In this document: positions 7,280-13,454 of the stretch, piece by piece
Numbering within the stretch: the stretch's first letter is position 1
Layout of the letters: every line of letters starts with the position of its first letter
Assembly: GCA_934481375.1 (NCBI GenBank)
Contig: CAKSPN010000014.1
Coordinates: 1-19,742 of the forward strand
Length of the DNA: 19,742 nucleotides
Direction: 5' to 3'
Source: an uncultured Clostridia bacterium
GTDB lineage: Bacteria; Bacillota; Clostridia; UBA1381
Made by a program: the position numbers and the translations under genes
The notes under the pieces: generated by a model
Seen by the model: only the letters and a program-made list of their open reading frames with translations
The model's database searches: none
What the model was told of the DNA's origin: nothing

Positions 7280-8069
7280 TAAAACCCGTATTCTCCACAG
7301 GTGGGGAATACGGGTTTTTCTTATCCAAAATAAAGCCCGCCCCGCCGGGTTTTGACGCAAGGTCTATTACCAATGCGTCTTTATTTACGTTGCTTAATAT
7401 ATCCTCCGTTAATATCACGGCAGGAACAGTATTGAAAATAACGTCAAATTCGCATATACGGTTTTTCAGCTCGCACAGCGGAATCGCTTCGCAGCCATGG
7501 CTTTCTATCATTGCAAGATCGGCGTATTTTCTCGCCTCAACATACGTTTGCGCTCCTATTCCAAACAGCATTTTAGCAAGTATTTTTCCCACTTTTCCGT
7601 ATCCAAGAACAAGGCATTTACTGCCGTTGAGCGTTATCGGCAATTCCGACATCGCTATCTCGACAGCGCCCTCTGCCGTCGGAATAGCATTTTTTACGGC
7701 AAGCTCCTCTCGGAGCATATAATCCCGGAACGCTATCCCTCGCTTTTCAAGCGCATCTGCCACCGTTTTTTGCATACGCCCTCCGAATACCAATGAGGTG
7801 GGATTTATTCTTTCAATAAGCGTTTTCATACTTAGCTTTTCCTTCGCAAACGGCATATTTACCGTATCTCCGTCAAAGCTGACGGGCACGGGCAGTACGA
7901 TTATATCCGCATCAAACACCGCATCGGGATTTTCCTCCGTGCGAAATCCGCCGCTTTCCGTATCAAATCCGTAAAGCATTACGGCATATCCCTCGTCTTT
8001 AAGCTCCCGTGCAAGCGTTAGTTGACGCATATCACCGCCTATTACTGATATTGTTTCAAACATATTCAT
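7260..8069 (-). CDS. dpaA: Dipicolinate synthase subunit A-like, C-terminally truncated
   Basis: A 269-residue protein with the DpaA N-terminal fold (ISVIGGDMRQLTLARELKD), the family stretch NAIPTAEGAVEIA (about 127-139), a Rossmann motif GYGKVGK at 156-162, and DLASKPGG at 236-243. In characterised DpaA/SpoVFA this last motif is followed by ~40-50 more residues containing a GLPGK..P.TAG segment. Here the homologous tail is missing and the reading runs through the BMC terminator (NPYSPPVENTGF), so the 3' end looks replaced. DpaA and DpaB make the spore-core chemical dipicolinate; no dpaB follows. It converges on the DeoR gene with a 20-bp overlap. GGGAGG precedes the start. It may be non-functional. 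Family assignment is firm, activity doubtful. Confidence 0.85.
   Translation of the reverse strand: MNMFETISVIGGDMRQLTLARELKDEGYAVMLYGFDTESGGFRTEENPDAVFDADIIVLPVPVSFDGDTVNMPFAKEKLSMKTLIERINPTSLVFGGRMQKTVADALEKRGIAFRDYMLREELAVKNAIPTAEGAVEIAMSELPITLNGSKCLVLGYGKVGKILAKMLFGIGAQTYVEARKYADLAMIESHGCEAIPLCELKNRICEFDVIFNTVPAVILTEDILSNVNKDALVIDLASKPGGAGFILDKKNPYSPPVENTGFIIPPIP
7281..7322 (+). terminator. Intrinsic terminator of the BMC operon
   Basis: ACCCGTATTC (7284-7293) pairs with GAATACGGGT (7306-7315); CCAC/GTGG extends the stem inward across a T-G wobble. The stem is followed by TTTTTCTT (7315-7322). It begins 2 bases after the DeoR stop. The A-run on the left gives only four U on the minus strand, so it is mainly a plus-strand terminator. 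It also encodes part of the last residues of the minus-strand dpaA-like gene. Confidence 0.9.
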
Positions 8070-8100
8070 TGTTCCTCCCGTCGGTTTATTATGTGAACAA

Positions 8101-8130
8101 TATATAATATGCCCGAAATGCTTTTTTGTT
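8101..8130 (-). promoter_or_regulatory. Possible sporulation (sigma-K-like) promoter of dpaA
   Basis: On the minus strand AAC (8130-8128) is followed after 16 bases by CATATTATA (8111-8103), matching the sigma-K pattern AC, ~16-17 bases, CATAnnnTA. It lies in the 64-base gap between the repressor stop and dpaA. In Bacillus dipicolinate synthase is made in the mother cell under sigma-K. The motif is short and AT-rich, so chance is possible. Confidence 0.35.
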
Positions 8131-8133
8131 CGC

Positions 8134-8772
8134 TTAAAACTTACGCTTACATTCCTTTACAAGTCCGAACACACGTATTCTTTCAATATCGCTACCCTCA
8201 AAGCGCCGCGGGGGATACATCGGGTTTACCGAGAGAAGTTCTACAAAATCTTTTCCGTAAACCACTTTTTTTATCACTCCGCAGCTGCCGTCTATCAGCA
8301 CTACGGCATACGAACCGCTGTCTACGGACGACTGCACTCTCACAAGCGCAAGATCGCCTTCTATAAATATAGGATACATACTGTCGCCCGTGACACGCAG
8401 ATACACATACTCCTCATCGGTATCGAGCGAGTCTTTATCCACCGTTTCGTAACCGCTCGCATACGTGCTGAAGCTGTCCGCATGACAACCCATTCCGGCA
8501 GACACGCTCGAAAGTACGGGTACCAATGCAACATTATCGAAGTGCACCGGCTCGGCATTTTCGGGAGAGGGCGCATTTCCGCTTACGATATACTCCACGC
8601 TTGTGCCGAATATCTCCGCAAGGCTCAAAAGCGTATCGCGCTTAATATTCTTTACCGTGCCTTTCTCATACTTTTGTACAGCCGCTTTCTTAATTCCGAG
8701 ACGCTCCCCAAGCGCCTCCTGTGTGAGTCCATGCTCAAGCCGCATGGTTTTAATTCTTTCGCCCATGGTCAT
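8134..8772 (-). CDS. LexA/CI-type self-cleaving phage repressor (HTH-XRE + S24 peptidase)
   Basis: A 212-residue protein. Residues 1-65 form an XRE helix-turn-helix (LTQEALGERLGIKKAAVQKYEKG). Residues ~80-205 form an S24 domain with a likely cleavage site A92-G93 (SVSAGMG), nucleophile S131 (VTGDSMYP) and general-base lysine K168 (GVIKKV), 37 residues apart as in LexA. Family knowledge: RecA filaments formed on DNA damage trigger self-cleavage and lift repression. It is transcribed away from the structural operon, and the gap between holds three copies of a 15-bp palindrome, its probable operators. Both M1 (8772) and M3 (8766) are possible starts; AAGGAG lies 8-9 bases before M1. It sits unusually close to the packaging genes. 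Confidence 0.95.
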   Translation of the reverse strand: MTMGERIKTMRLEHGLTQEALGERLGIKKAAVQKYEKGTVKNIKRDTLLSLAEIFGTSVEYIVSGNAPSPENAEPVHFDNVALVPVLSSVSAGMGCHADSFSTYASGYETVDKDSLDTDEEYVYLRVTGDSMYPIFIEGDLALVRVQSSVDSGSYAVVLIDGSCGVIKKVVYGKDFVELLSVNPMYPPRRFEGSDIERIRVFGLVKECKRKF

Positions 8773-8816
8773 ACTGTTTACTCCTTTTCAAGATACTTTT
8801 GCTCGTTTGTATCTTT

Positions 8817-8845
8817 ATAATACCATATAAAAACGCAAAATGCAA
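8817..8845 (-). promoter_or_regulatory. Probable repressor promoter
   Basis: On the minus strand TTGCAT (8845-8840) and TATTAT (8822-8817) are separated by 17 bases, a good match to a housekeeping promoter. It points into the repressor gene, ~45 bases upstream of its start. GTATCTT (8809-8815) and AAGATAC (8790-8796) half-sites lie just downstream, so self-repression is plausible. Confidence 0.65.
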
Positions 8846-8862
8846 GCGCTTTTATAAAAAAA

Positions 8863-8877
8863 TATCTTAAAAATATA
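8863..8877. promoter_or_regulatory. Repressor operator copy 1
   Basis: TATCTTAAAAATATA matches the 15-bp palindrome TATCTTAAAAAGATA at 14 of 15 positions. It lies between the two divergent promoters, just upstream of the rightward -35 box. Confidence 0.65.
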
Positions 8878-8885
8878 CAAAAGCC

Positions 8886-8914
8886 TTGACAAACGAACAA
8901 ATGTGTGGTATAAT
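8886..8914 (+). promoter_or_regulatory. Near-consensus rightward promoter of the phage operon
   Basis: TTGACA (8886-8891) and TATAAT (8909-8914) are both perfect, with the ideal 17-base spacer and an extended -10 TG (8906-8907). Transcription should begin near 8920, within operator copy 2. Such a strong promoter needs tight repression, which fits the flanking operator copies. It is the only clear promoter ahead of the packaging, head and tail genes. Confidence 0.9.
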
Positions 8915-8919
8915 ATGGA

Positions 8920-8934
8920 TATCCTAAAAAGATG
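8920..8934. promoter_or_regulatory. Repressor operator copy 2
   Basis: TATCCTAAAAAGATG matches the palindrome at 13 of 15 positions. It covers the expected start point of the rightward promoter, where a bound repressor would block RNA polymerase. Confidence 0.65.
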
Positions 8935-8988
8935 AAACGCTTTTACGGGAATTGATATATGCATATATTTATTTTTTTTAACATTAAG

Positions 8989-9003
8989 TATCTTAAAAAG
9001 ATA
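8989..9003. promoter_or_regulatory. Repressor operator copy 3 (perfect palindrome)
   Basis: TATCTTAAAAAGATA is a perfect 15-bp palindrome (6-bp arms, AAA centre) in the 5' leader of the operon, ~70 bases after the expected transcription start and just upstream of the AGGAGG of the first gene. Spacings from copies 1 and 2 are 126 and 69 bases. It may act as a roadblock or in DNA looping. Confidence 0.75.
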
Positions 9004-9021
9004 TACAGGAGGACATTTTTT

Positions 9022-9219
9022 ATGATTTACTCAAACAAAAACCCGGCGGCGCTTGCGGCTATGGAAGCCGACAGAAACTGCTGCGGTGATTTTTATGACG
9101 AGGATATTCGGGAATGCCCCGTATGCGGAGCGTTATATCCTGAAAAGTTTTTCCTAAACGACGATGAGGACTGCGTCGGCTGTGACATATGCGTACACGA
9201 AGTCTTTGAGCTTTTTTAA
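9022..9219 (+). CDS. Small zinc-ribbon protein, first gene of the phage operon
   Basis: A 65-residue acidic protein with two cysteine pairs, CPVCG (C32, C35) and CVGC (C51, C54), plus C57, fitting a zinc ribbon. There is no membrane segment and no recognised family. I chose ATG 9022 because AGGAGG (9007-9012) precedes it by 9 bases; an in-frame start at 8959 would put the operator inside the gene and has no ribosome binding site. Its place as first gene after the repressed promoter suggests an early or regulatory role, for example in transcription, but nothing in the sequence proves this. Confidence 0.8.
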   Translation: MIYSNKNPAALAAMEADRNCCGDFYDEDIRECPVCGALYPEKFFLNDDEDCVGCDICVHEVFELF

Positions 9220-9231
9220 CGGAGTGATCCG

Positions 9232-9465
9232 ATGCGAAGAAAAATAGCCGATGAAAAAGAAATACTTCAATTTTACACAAGGCTTTTGCGAATGGAGGGA
9301 GGAGAAAAATCCTCCGAGGCTTTAAAGGCGGCGGAGTTCTTTGTGAAATATCTCGGTATTCTCGACAAGGAACAGTGCGATGACTCGAAAAAAGTCGTTA
9401 TCGTTGACGACATTGCAAAAGTGAAGGGGGAATTGAATGATAGACGTTGCGTATCTGAAGAATAA
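9232..9465 (+). CDS. Small-terminase-like protein lacking the DNA-binding domain
   Basis: A 77-residue protein directly upstream of, and overlapping by 29 bases, the large terminase. Residues ~5-44 (IADEKEILQFYTRLLRM, then ALKAAEFFVKYLGIL) resemble the C-terminal part of Terminase_2 small subunits, where an EVLEFLTRVMRGE-like helix is followed by KAAELLGKRYG. Family members are usually 140 residues or more and carry an N-terminal helix-turn-helix that recognises the packaging site; here the protein starts at what would be the C-terminal domain. No remnant of the missing part is seen upstream, where the zinc-ribbon gene lies. GGAGTGAT precedes ATG 9232. The assignment rests on a short similarity plus position; it could be another small phage protein. 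Confidence 0.6.
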   Translation: MRRKIADEKEILQFYTRLLRMEGGEKSSEALKAAEFFVKYLGILDKEQCDDSKKVVIVDDIAKVKGELNDRRCVSEE

Positions 9466-10699
9466 TATTTCACCTGCATTTTTTGACCTTCACGAATGCA
9501 TTGCGGAGGAAAAATACACGCACTACAGGCTTTGCGGCGGCAGAGGAAGTACAAAATCAAGCTTTATAAGTATTGAAATCATTTACGGAATAATGAAAAA
9601 TCCCGACGCAAACGCAGTGGTTATAAGAAAAGTGGGCGCATATTTAAGGGACAGCGTTCTGGCACAGCTTGAATGGGCGGCGGACACTCTGGGCGTAGGC
9701 GCACTATGGCAGGTTAAGCAAAATCCGATGGAAATGGTCTACACCGAAACAGGACAGAAAATTTTATTTAGGGGTGCGGACGAGCCTAAAAAGCTTAAAT
9801 CGACAAAGGTATCGAGCGGTTACATCAGATACATATGGTACGAGGAGTTGGACGAATTTAACGGCCCCGAAGAAATCCGCTCAATTAATCAATCGCTGAT
9901 GAGGGGCGGTATGAAGTTTGATGTGTTCTACTCATACAATCCGCCCAAAAGCGTGAAAAGCTGGGTAAACATCGAAACTCTGCCGCCCGACACTTTGGTA
10001 CACCACAGCACATACCTCGATGTGCCGAGGGAATGGATAGGCGAGCAGTTTATAACCGAAGCCGAGCATATAAAAAAGGTACAGCCCGAAATTTACGAGC
10101 ATGAGTATCTCGGCAAAGTAACGGGCACGGGCGGCGAGGTGTTTACAAACTTGACGGAACGTCCGATCGGGGACAGCGAAATAAGCGCCTTTGACGAAAT
10201 ACGCCGCGGGGTGGATTTCGGGTATGCGGCAGACCCGTTCGTATATGTCGTATGCAATTTTGACAGCAAAAGAAAGCGGCTTTTCATTTTCCGTGAAATA
10301 TACAAAACGGGTTTATCCAACGCAAAGGCTATAAAGCTTATCCGTGAATCGGGAAGCTACAGACAGCCGATAGTCTGCGACAGTGCGGAGCCTAAGAGCA
10401 TAAGCGAATTCAGAGAGTCGGGACTGCCCGTTTGTGCGGCTAAAAAAGGCCCCGACAGCATTGAATACGGCATAAAATTTCTGCAAAGCTTAGAGGAGAT
10501 AATAATTGACTCCGCACGCTGTCCCAACGCATACAGAGAATTTGCTCAATACGAAATAGAAAAGGACAAATTCGGCAACGCACGCTCGGAATATCCCGAC
10601 AAAAACAATCATACTATAGACGCAGTACGCTATGCGCTGGAGCAGGATACTGTGTTCAAAAAAGCTAAAGTTATAAAAAGGAGTACGTTATGGTCATAG
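9437..10699 (+). CDS. terL: Phage terminase large subunit (PBSX/XtmB family)
   Basis: A 420-residue packaging motor. The ATPase part has Walker A GGRGSTKS at 34-41 and an acidic Walker B region IWYEELDEF (E136, E137) near 133-141, followed by the coupling-motif region FYSYNPP. The nuclease part has aspartates D260 (GVDFG), D315 (CDSAEP) and D395 (HTIDAVRYAL) in RNase H-like positions. All catalytic residues look intact. It pumps DNA into the prohead and cuts it. The start overlaps the small-terminase-like gene and has AAGGGGG in front. Its end overlaps the portal gene by 10 bases, and its last codons contain the portal ribosome binding site (AAAAGGAG). Confidence 0.96.
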   Translation: MIDVAYLKNNISPAFFDLHECIAEEKYTHYRLCGGRGSTKSSFISIEIIYGIMKNPDANAVVIRKVGAYLRDSVLAQLEWAADTLGVGALWQVKQNPMEMVYTETGQKILFRGADEPKKLKSTKVSSGYIRYIWYEELDEFNGPEEIRSINQSLMRGGMKFDVFYSYNPPKSVKSWVNIETLPPDTLVHHSTYLDVPREWIGEQFITEAEHIKKVQPEIYEHEYLGKVTGTGGEVFTNLTERPIGDSEISAFDEIRRGVDFGYAADPFVYVVCNFDSKRKRLFIFREIYKTGLSNAKAIKLIRESGSYRQPIVCDSAEPKSISEFRESGLPVCAAKKGPDSIEYGIKFLQSLEEIIIDSARCPNAYREFAQYEIEKDKFGNARSEYPDKNNHTIDAVRYALEQDTVFKKAKVIKRSTLWS

Positions 10700-11988
10700 A
10701 TGAAGAAACTATTAAGGACGGACTTGACAGCAAAATTTTATCTTTGCTGATTGGACGGCACAGGCAGGGTATTGACAGGCTTAACCGCTTAAACGATTAT
10801 TACCTGGGCAGACACGATATTTTAAACAGAGTCCGCTCCGGTGACAAAATAGCAAATAACAGAATAATATGCAACCATGCAAAATATATTGTTGATATGG
10901 CAAAAAGCTATCTTGTCGGAAACCCGATAACCTATTCATGTTCCGAAAATTACAACATCGACGCCGTGAAAAACTGCTACGATGAACAGGACATGGCAAG
11001 TCTTGACGCAGAACTCGAAAAGGAGATGAGCATTTGCGGAAGAGCCTACGAGCTTATATACGCCGATGAAAATTCACAGCCGAGAAGCGTTCGCTTAAGT
11101 CCGTTTGAAACCTTTATCGTATATTCGTGCAGCGTCGGCAAAAAGCCGTTATTCGGCGTACACTACTACAGAAAATACGATATTTCGGGGAATGTTACGG
11201 GCGTTTCGTGCATGGTATGCGACGAAAACACAATTTACACCTACGAAAGCAATTCGGACAATTTTGCCGATATGCATCTTATGGGGAAATCACGCCACTA
11301 TTTCGGTGCAGTCCCTATCCTCGAATACGACAACAACGAGGAGTGCCAGGGCGACTTTGAGCAGATTATTTCGCTGATTGACGCTTACAATCTGCTTATG
11401 AGCGACCGCATAAACGACAAGGAGCAATTTGTTGAGGCGTTTTTATTCTTAACCGGAATTGACCTCGACAGCGACCAGGCGGCAAAACTCAAAGAGGAGC
11501 GTATTCTTATGGGATACGAGGGCGCCCAAGCACAGTATTTATCAAAAGTGATGTCGGAGAGCGATATTGAAATCCTGCGAAACAACTTAAAGCAGGACAT
11601 TCACCGTTTTGCAATGGTTCCCGATTTATCGGACGAAAGCTTCGGAAACAATCTCTCCGGCGTGGCAATCAAGTACAGGCTGATGGGATTTGAACAGCAT
11701 GTCAGAAACAAGGAGCGGTATTTCTCAAAAACTCTTAAAAGGCGGTTTGAGCTGTACAATGCATTTTTAAGCCTTAAGGGTGCAATGGACTATGTGCCCA
11801 TACACAGGGTGGACGTCATATTTACAAGGAATATGCCGACAAACGACCTCGAACTTTCGCAGATGGTGAACAATCTGCACGGCATCGCGACAACGGAAAC
11901 GCTCCTTGCACAGCTTCCGTTCGTGACCGATCCGCAGGAGGAGGCACAGCTGGCAAGCAAGGAATACGCGCTTGACGTGACAAAATAA
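10690..11988 (+). CDS. Phage portal protein (SPP1 gp6 family)
   Basis: A 432-residue protein with marks of the SPP1 gp6-like portal family: YYLGRHDI near 37-44, NHAKYIVDMAKSYLVGNPI near 62-80, and the family stretch PDLSDESFGN followed by SGVAIKYRL at 311-331. Twelve copies form the ring at one capsid vertex through which DNA enters and to which the head-completion proteins bind. No SPP1 gp7-like minor head protein follows; scaffold comes next. The gene overlaps terL by 10 bases. Confidence 0.95.
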   Translation: MVIDEETIKDGLDSKILSLLIGRHRQGIDRLNRLNDYYLGRHDILNRVRSGDKIANNRIICNHAKYIVDMAKSYLVGNPITYSCSENYNIDAVKNCYDEQDMASLDAELEKEMSICGRAYELIYADENSQPRSVRLSPFETFIVYSCSVGKKPLFGVHYYRKYDISGNVTGVSCMVCDENTIYTYESNSDNFADMHLMGKSRHYFGAVPILEYDNNEECQGDFEQIISLIDAYNLLMSDRINDKEQFVEAFLFLTGIDLDSDQAAKLKEERILMGYEGAQAQYLSKVMSESDIEILRNNLKQDIHRFAMVPDLSDESFGNNLSGVAIKYRLMGFEQHVRNKERYFSKTLKRRFELYNAFLSLKGAMDYVPIHRVDVIFTRNMPTNDLELSQMVNNLHGIATTETLLAQLPFVTDPQEEAQLASKEYALDVTK

Positions 11989-11998
11989 TTTAAGCAAA

Positions 11999-12042
11999 TA
12001 AAACCGGTTTTATATTTTTTGCGCCCGGCGGCGGCTCGGCGC
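11999..12042 (+). other. Structured leader between portal and scaffold genes
   Basis: The 84-base gap holds the palindrome ATAAAACC/GGTTTTAT (11999-12014) followed by ATTTTTT, then a GC-rich hairpin GCGCC/GGCGC (12021-12025 with 12038-12042). The first could be a weak terminator or attenuator; its loop must use the central CCGG. It could set the portal-to-capsid expression step. AAGGAGG at 12057-12063 follows. Confidence 0.4.
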
Positions 12043-12072
12043 AGAGCAGATTTTACAAGGAGGATTTTTTTA

Positions 12073-12558
12073 ATGGACATCAGAAAAAAGAACGCCGTAA
12101 AAGAAGAAAAAACTTACACGGCGGAGGAACTCAAAAAAGAGATTGAAAAGGCGGTTGAGGCGGAGAAAGCAAGCTGGGAAAAGGACAGCGAGGAAAAAAT
12201 CCGCTCGGAGAGAGATGACGCCGCAAAGCTTGCTTCGATGAATCCCGAGGAGCGTGCAAAAGCGGAATTTGAAAAAAACCGCAAGGAATTTGACGAGGAA
12301 AAAGGCAGATACCTCGCAGAGAAAATGGAGTTCGAGGCGGCTAAAATGCTTTCGGAAAACGATTTGCCCATAACGTTTGCAAAAATTCTTGCAGGGAAAA
12401 ATTCAGCCGAAACCTCGGCGAACATCGAAAGTTTCAAGAAAGAATTTTTAAAAGCGGTGGAGCGGGGACTATCCGAAAGATTAAAGGGCGGCGCCGTGAA
12501 AACAGGCAGCGGCATAAGAACCGAAAGCGATCCGTTCTTAAACGGTTTCGGCTGCTGA
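12073..12558 (+). CDS. Capsid scaffolding protein (DUF4355 type)
   Basis: A 161-residue, highly charged (Glu/Lys-rich) helical protein, mostly coiled coil, with YTAEELKKEIEKAVEAE at the start, NPEERAKAEFEK in the middle, and a conserved end DPFLNGFG. This is the pattern of DUF4355 phage scaffolds that sit directly before the major capsid gene. It guides assembly of the capsid protein into a prohead and then leaves. I chose ATG 12073, 9 bases after AAGGAGG; an upstream in-frame TTG at 12019 would translate the structured leader and is unlikely. Confidence 0.9.
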   Translation: MDIRKKNAVKEEKTYTAEELKKEIEKAVEAEKASWEKDSEEKIRSERDDAAKLASMNPEERAKAEFEKNRKEFDEEKGRYLAEKMEFEAAKMLSENDLPITFAKILAGKNSAETSANIESFKKEFLKAVERGLSERLKGGAVKTGSGIRTESDPFLNGFGC

Positions 12559-12588
12559 TTTTAAACAAAAGAAAGGAAACAGATATTT

Positions 12589-13437
12589 ATGGCAATTAAT
12601 TACGCAAGCAAATATGCTCAGAAAATAGACGAAAGATTTTCAAGAGAGGCACTTACCGGTGCGGCGGTAAACAACGATTACGACTTTGTCGGCACAAAGA
12701 CGGTGAACGTATTCTCCGTTCCGACAGCGCCGATGAACGATTACACAAGATCGGGCGCCGATCGCTACGGAACTCCGTCGGAACTTGAAAACACCGTTCA
12801 GGAACTTACGATGTCAAAAGACAGAAGTTTCACCTTTACAATCGACAGAGGAAATTTCAACGACACGCAGATGGCGAACGCCGCAGGCTCGGCGCTTCAG
12901 CGTCAGCTTCGTGAGGTGGTTATACCCGAAATTGATACATACAGATTTGACGCAATCTGCAAGAATGCCGGAAAGACCGTTACGGGCACGCTCACAAGCA
13001 GCAACGCCTACGACGCTTTCCTTGACGGTACAACGGAACTTATCGACAAAAAAGTTCCCCGTGACGGCTGTACGGCGTTTATTTCAAGCGCATTCTACAA
13101 GCTTATCAAGGAGGATTCAAGCTTTATAAAGAGCGGTGATTTATCGCAGAAAATGCTCATCAAGGGTCAGGTCGGCTCGATAGACGGCATACCGATTGTG
13201 GTTGTTCCGTCTTCTTACCTCCCGACGGGCGTAAACTTTATAATCCTTAACAAAAGCGCAACAACCGCCCCCGTTAAACTGGCAGAGTACAAAATTCACG
13301 ACAATCCGCCCGGCATAAACGGCTGGCTCATCGAGGGCAGAGTTTACTACGACGCTTTCGTTCTCAAAAGCAAAAAGACGGCTATATACGTACACAAGAC
13401 CGCTGCTCAGTCGGGCGGCTCATCAACGGGCAACTGA
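12589..13437 (+). CDS. Major capsid protein
   Basis: A 282-residue protein placed after the scaffold and before the connectors. It starts AINYASKYAQKIDERFSREALT, has a long central alpha/beta region (KIDERFSREAL, FTIDRGNFNDTQMANAAGS, EVVIPEIDTYRFDAI) and a Gly/Ser tail, as in capsid proteins of the HK97 fold in SPP1-like gut Firmicute phages. About 415 copies would form a T=7 head, though size cannot be read from sequence. AAAGGAAA precedes ATG 12589. No protease gene is nearby, so assembly probably uses scaffold release rather than capsid cleavage (inference). Confidence 0.92.
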   Translation: MAINYASKYAQKIDERFSREALTGAAVNNDYDFVGTKTVNVFSVPTAPMNDYTRSGADRYGTPSELENTVQELTMSKDRSFTFTIDRGNFNDTQMANAAGSALQRQLREVVIPEIDTYRFDAICKNAGKTVTGTLTSSNAYDAFLDGTTELIDKKVPRDGCTAFISSAFYKLIKEDSSFIKSGDLSQKMLIKGQVGSIDGIPIVVVPSSYLPTGVNFIILNKSATTAPVKLAEYKIHDNPPGINGWLIEGRVYYDAFVLKSKKTAIYVHKTAAQSGGSSTGN

Positions 13438-13454
13438 TATTTCGGTATTGGCAG

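Noticed and set aside
7281..7319. Efficient bidirectional terminator serving dpaA as well
   Set aside because: On the minus strand only four U follow the stem, and the dpaA stop codon lies beyond the hairpin; treated mainly as the plus-strand terminator.
7276..7796. Plus-strand open frames opposite the dpaA-like gene
   Set aside because: Low-complexity Ser/Ile/Pro-rich translations with no ribosome binding site; the opposite strand encodes a recognisable dipicolinate synthase A.
8482..8830. Plus-strand open frames opposite the repressor
   Set aside because: They are antisense shadows of the helix-turn-helix/S24 gene, have no ribosome binding site and no family resemblance.
8894..8905. CGAACAAATGTG as a Firmicute LexA (SOS) box
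   Set aside because: Only the left half fits CGAAC-N4-GTTCG; the palindromic TATCTT operators explain the region better.
8959..9021. Upstream start adding 21 residues to the zinc-ribbon protein
   Set aside because: It has no Shine-Dalgarno and would translate through the palindromic operator; ATG 9022 has AGGAGG at 9-base spacing.
12019..12072. TTG start adding 18 residues to the scaffold protein
   Set aside because: It would translate the structured leader into an Arg/Ala-rich tail; ATG 12073 follows AAGGAGG.
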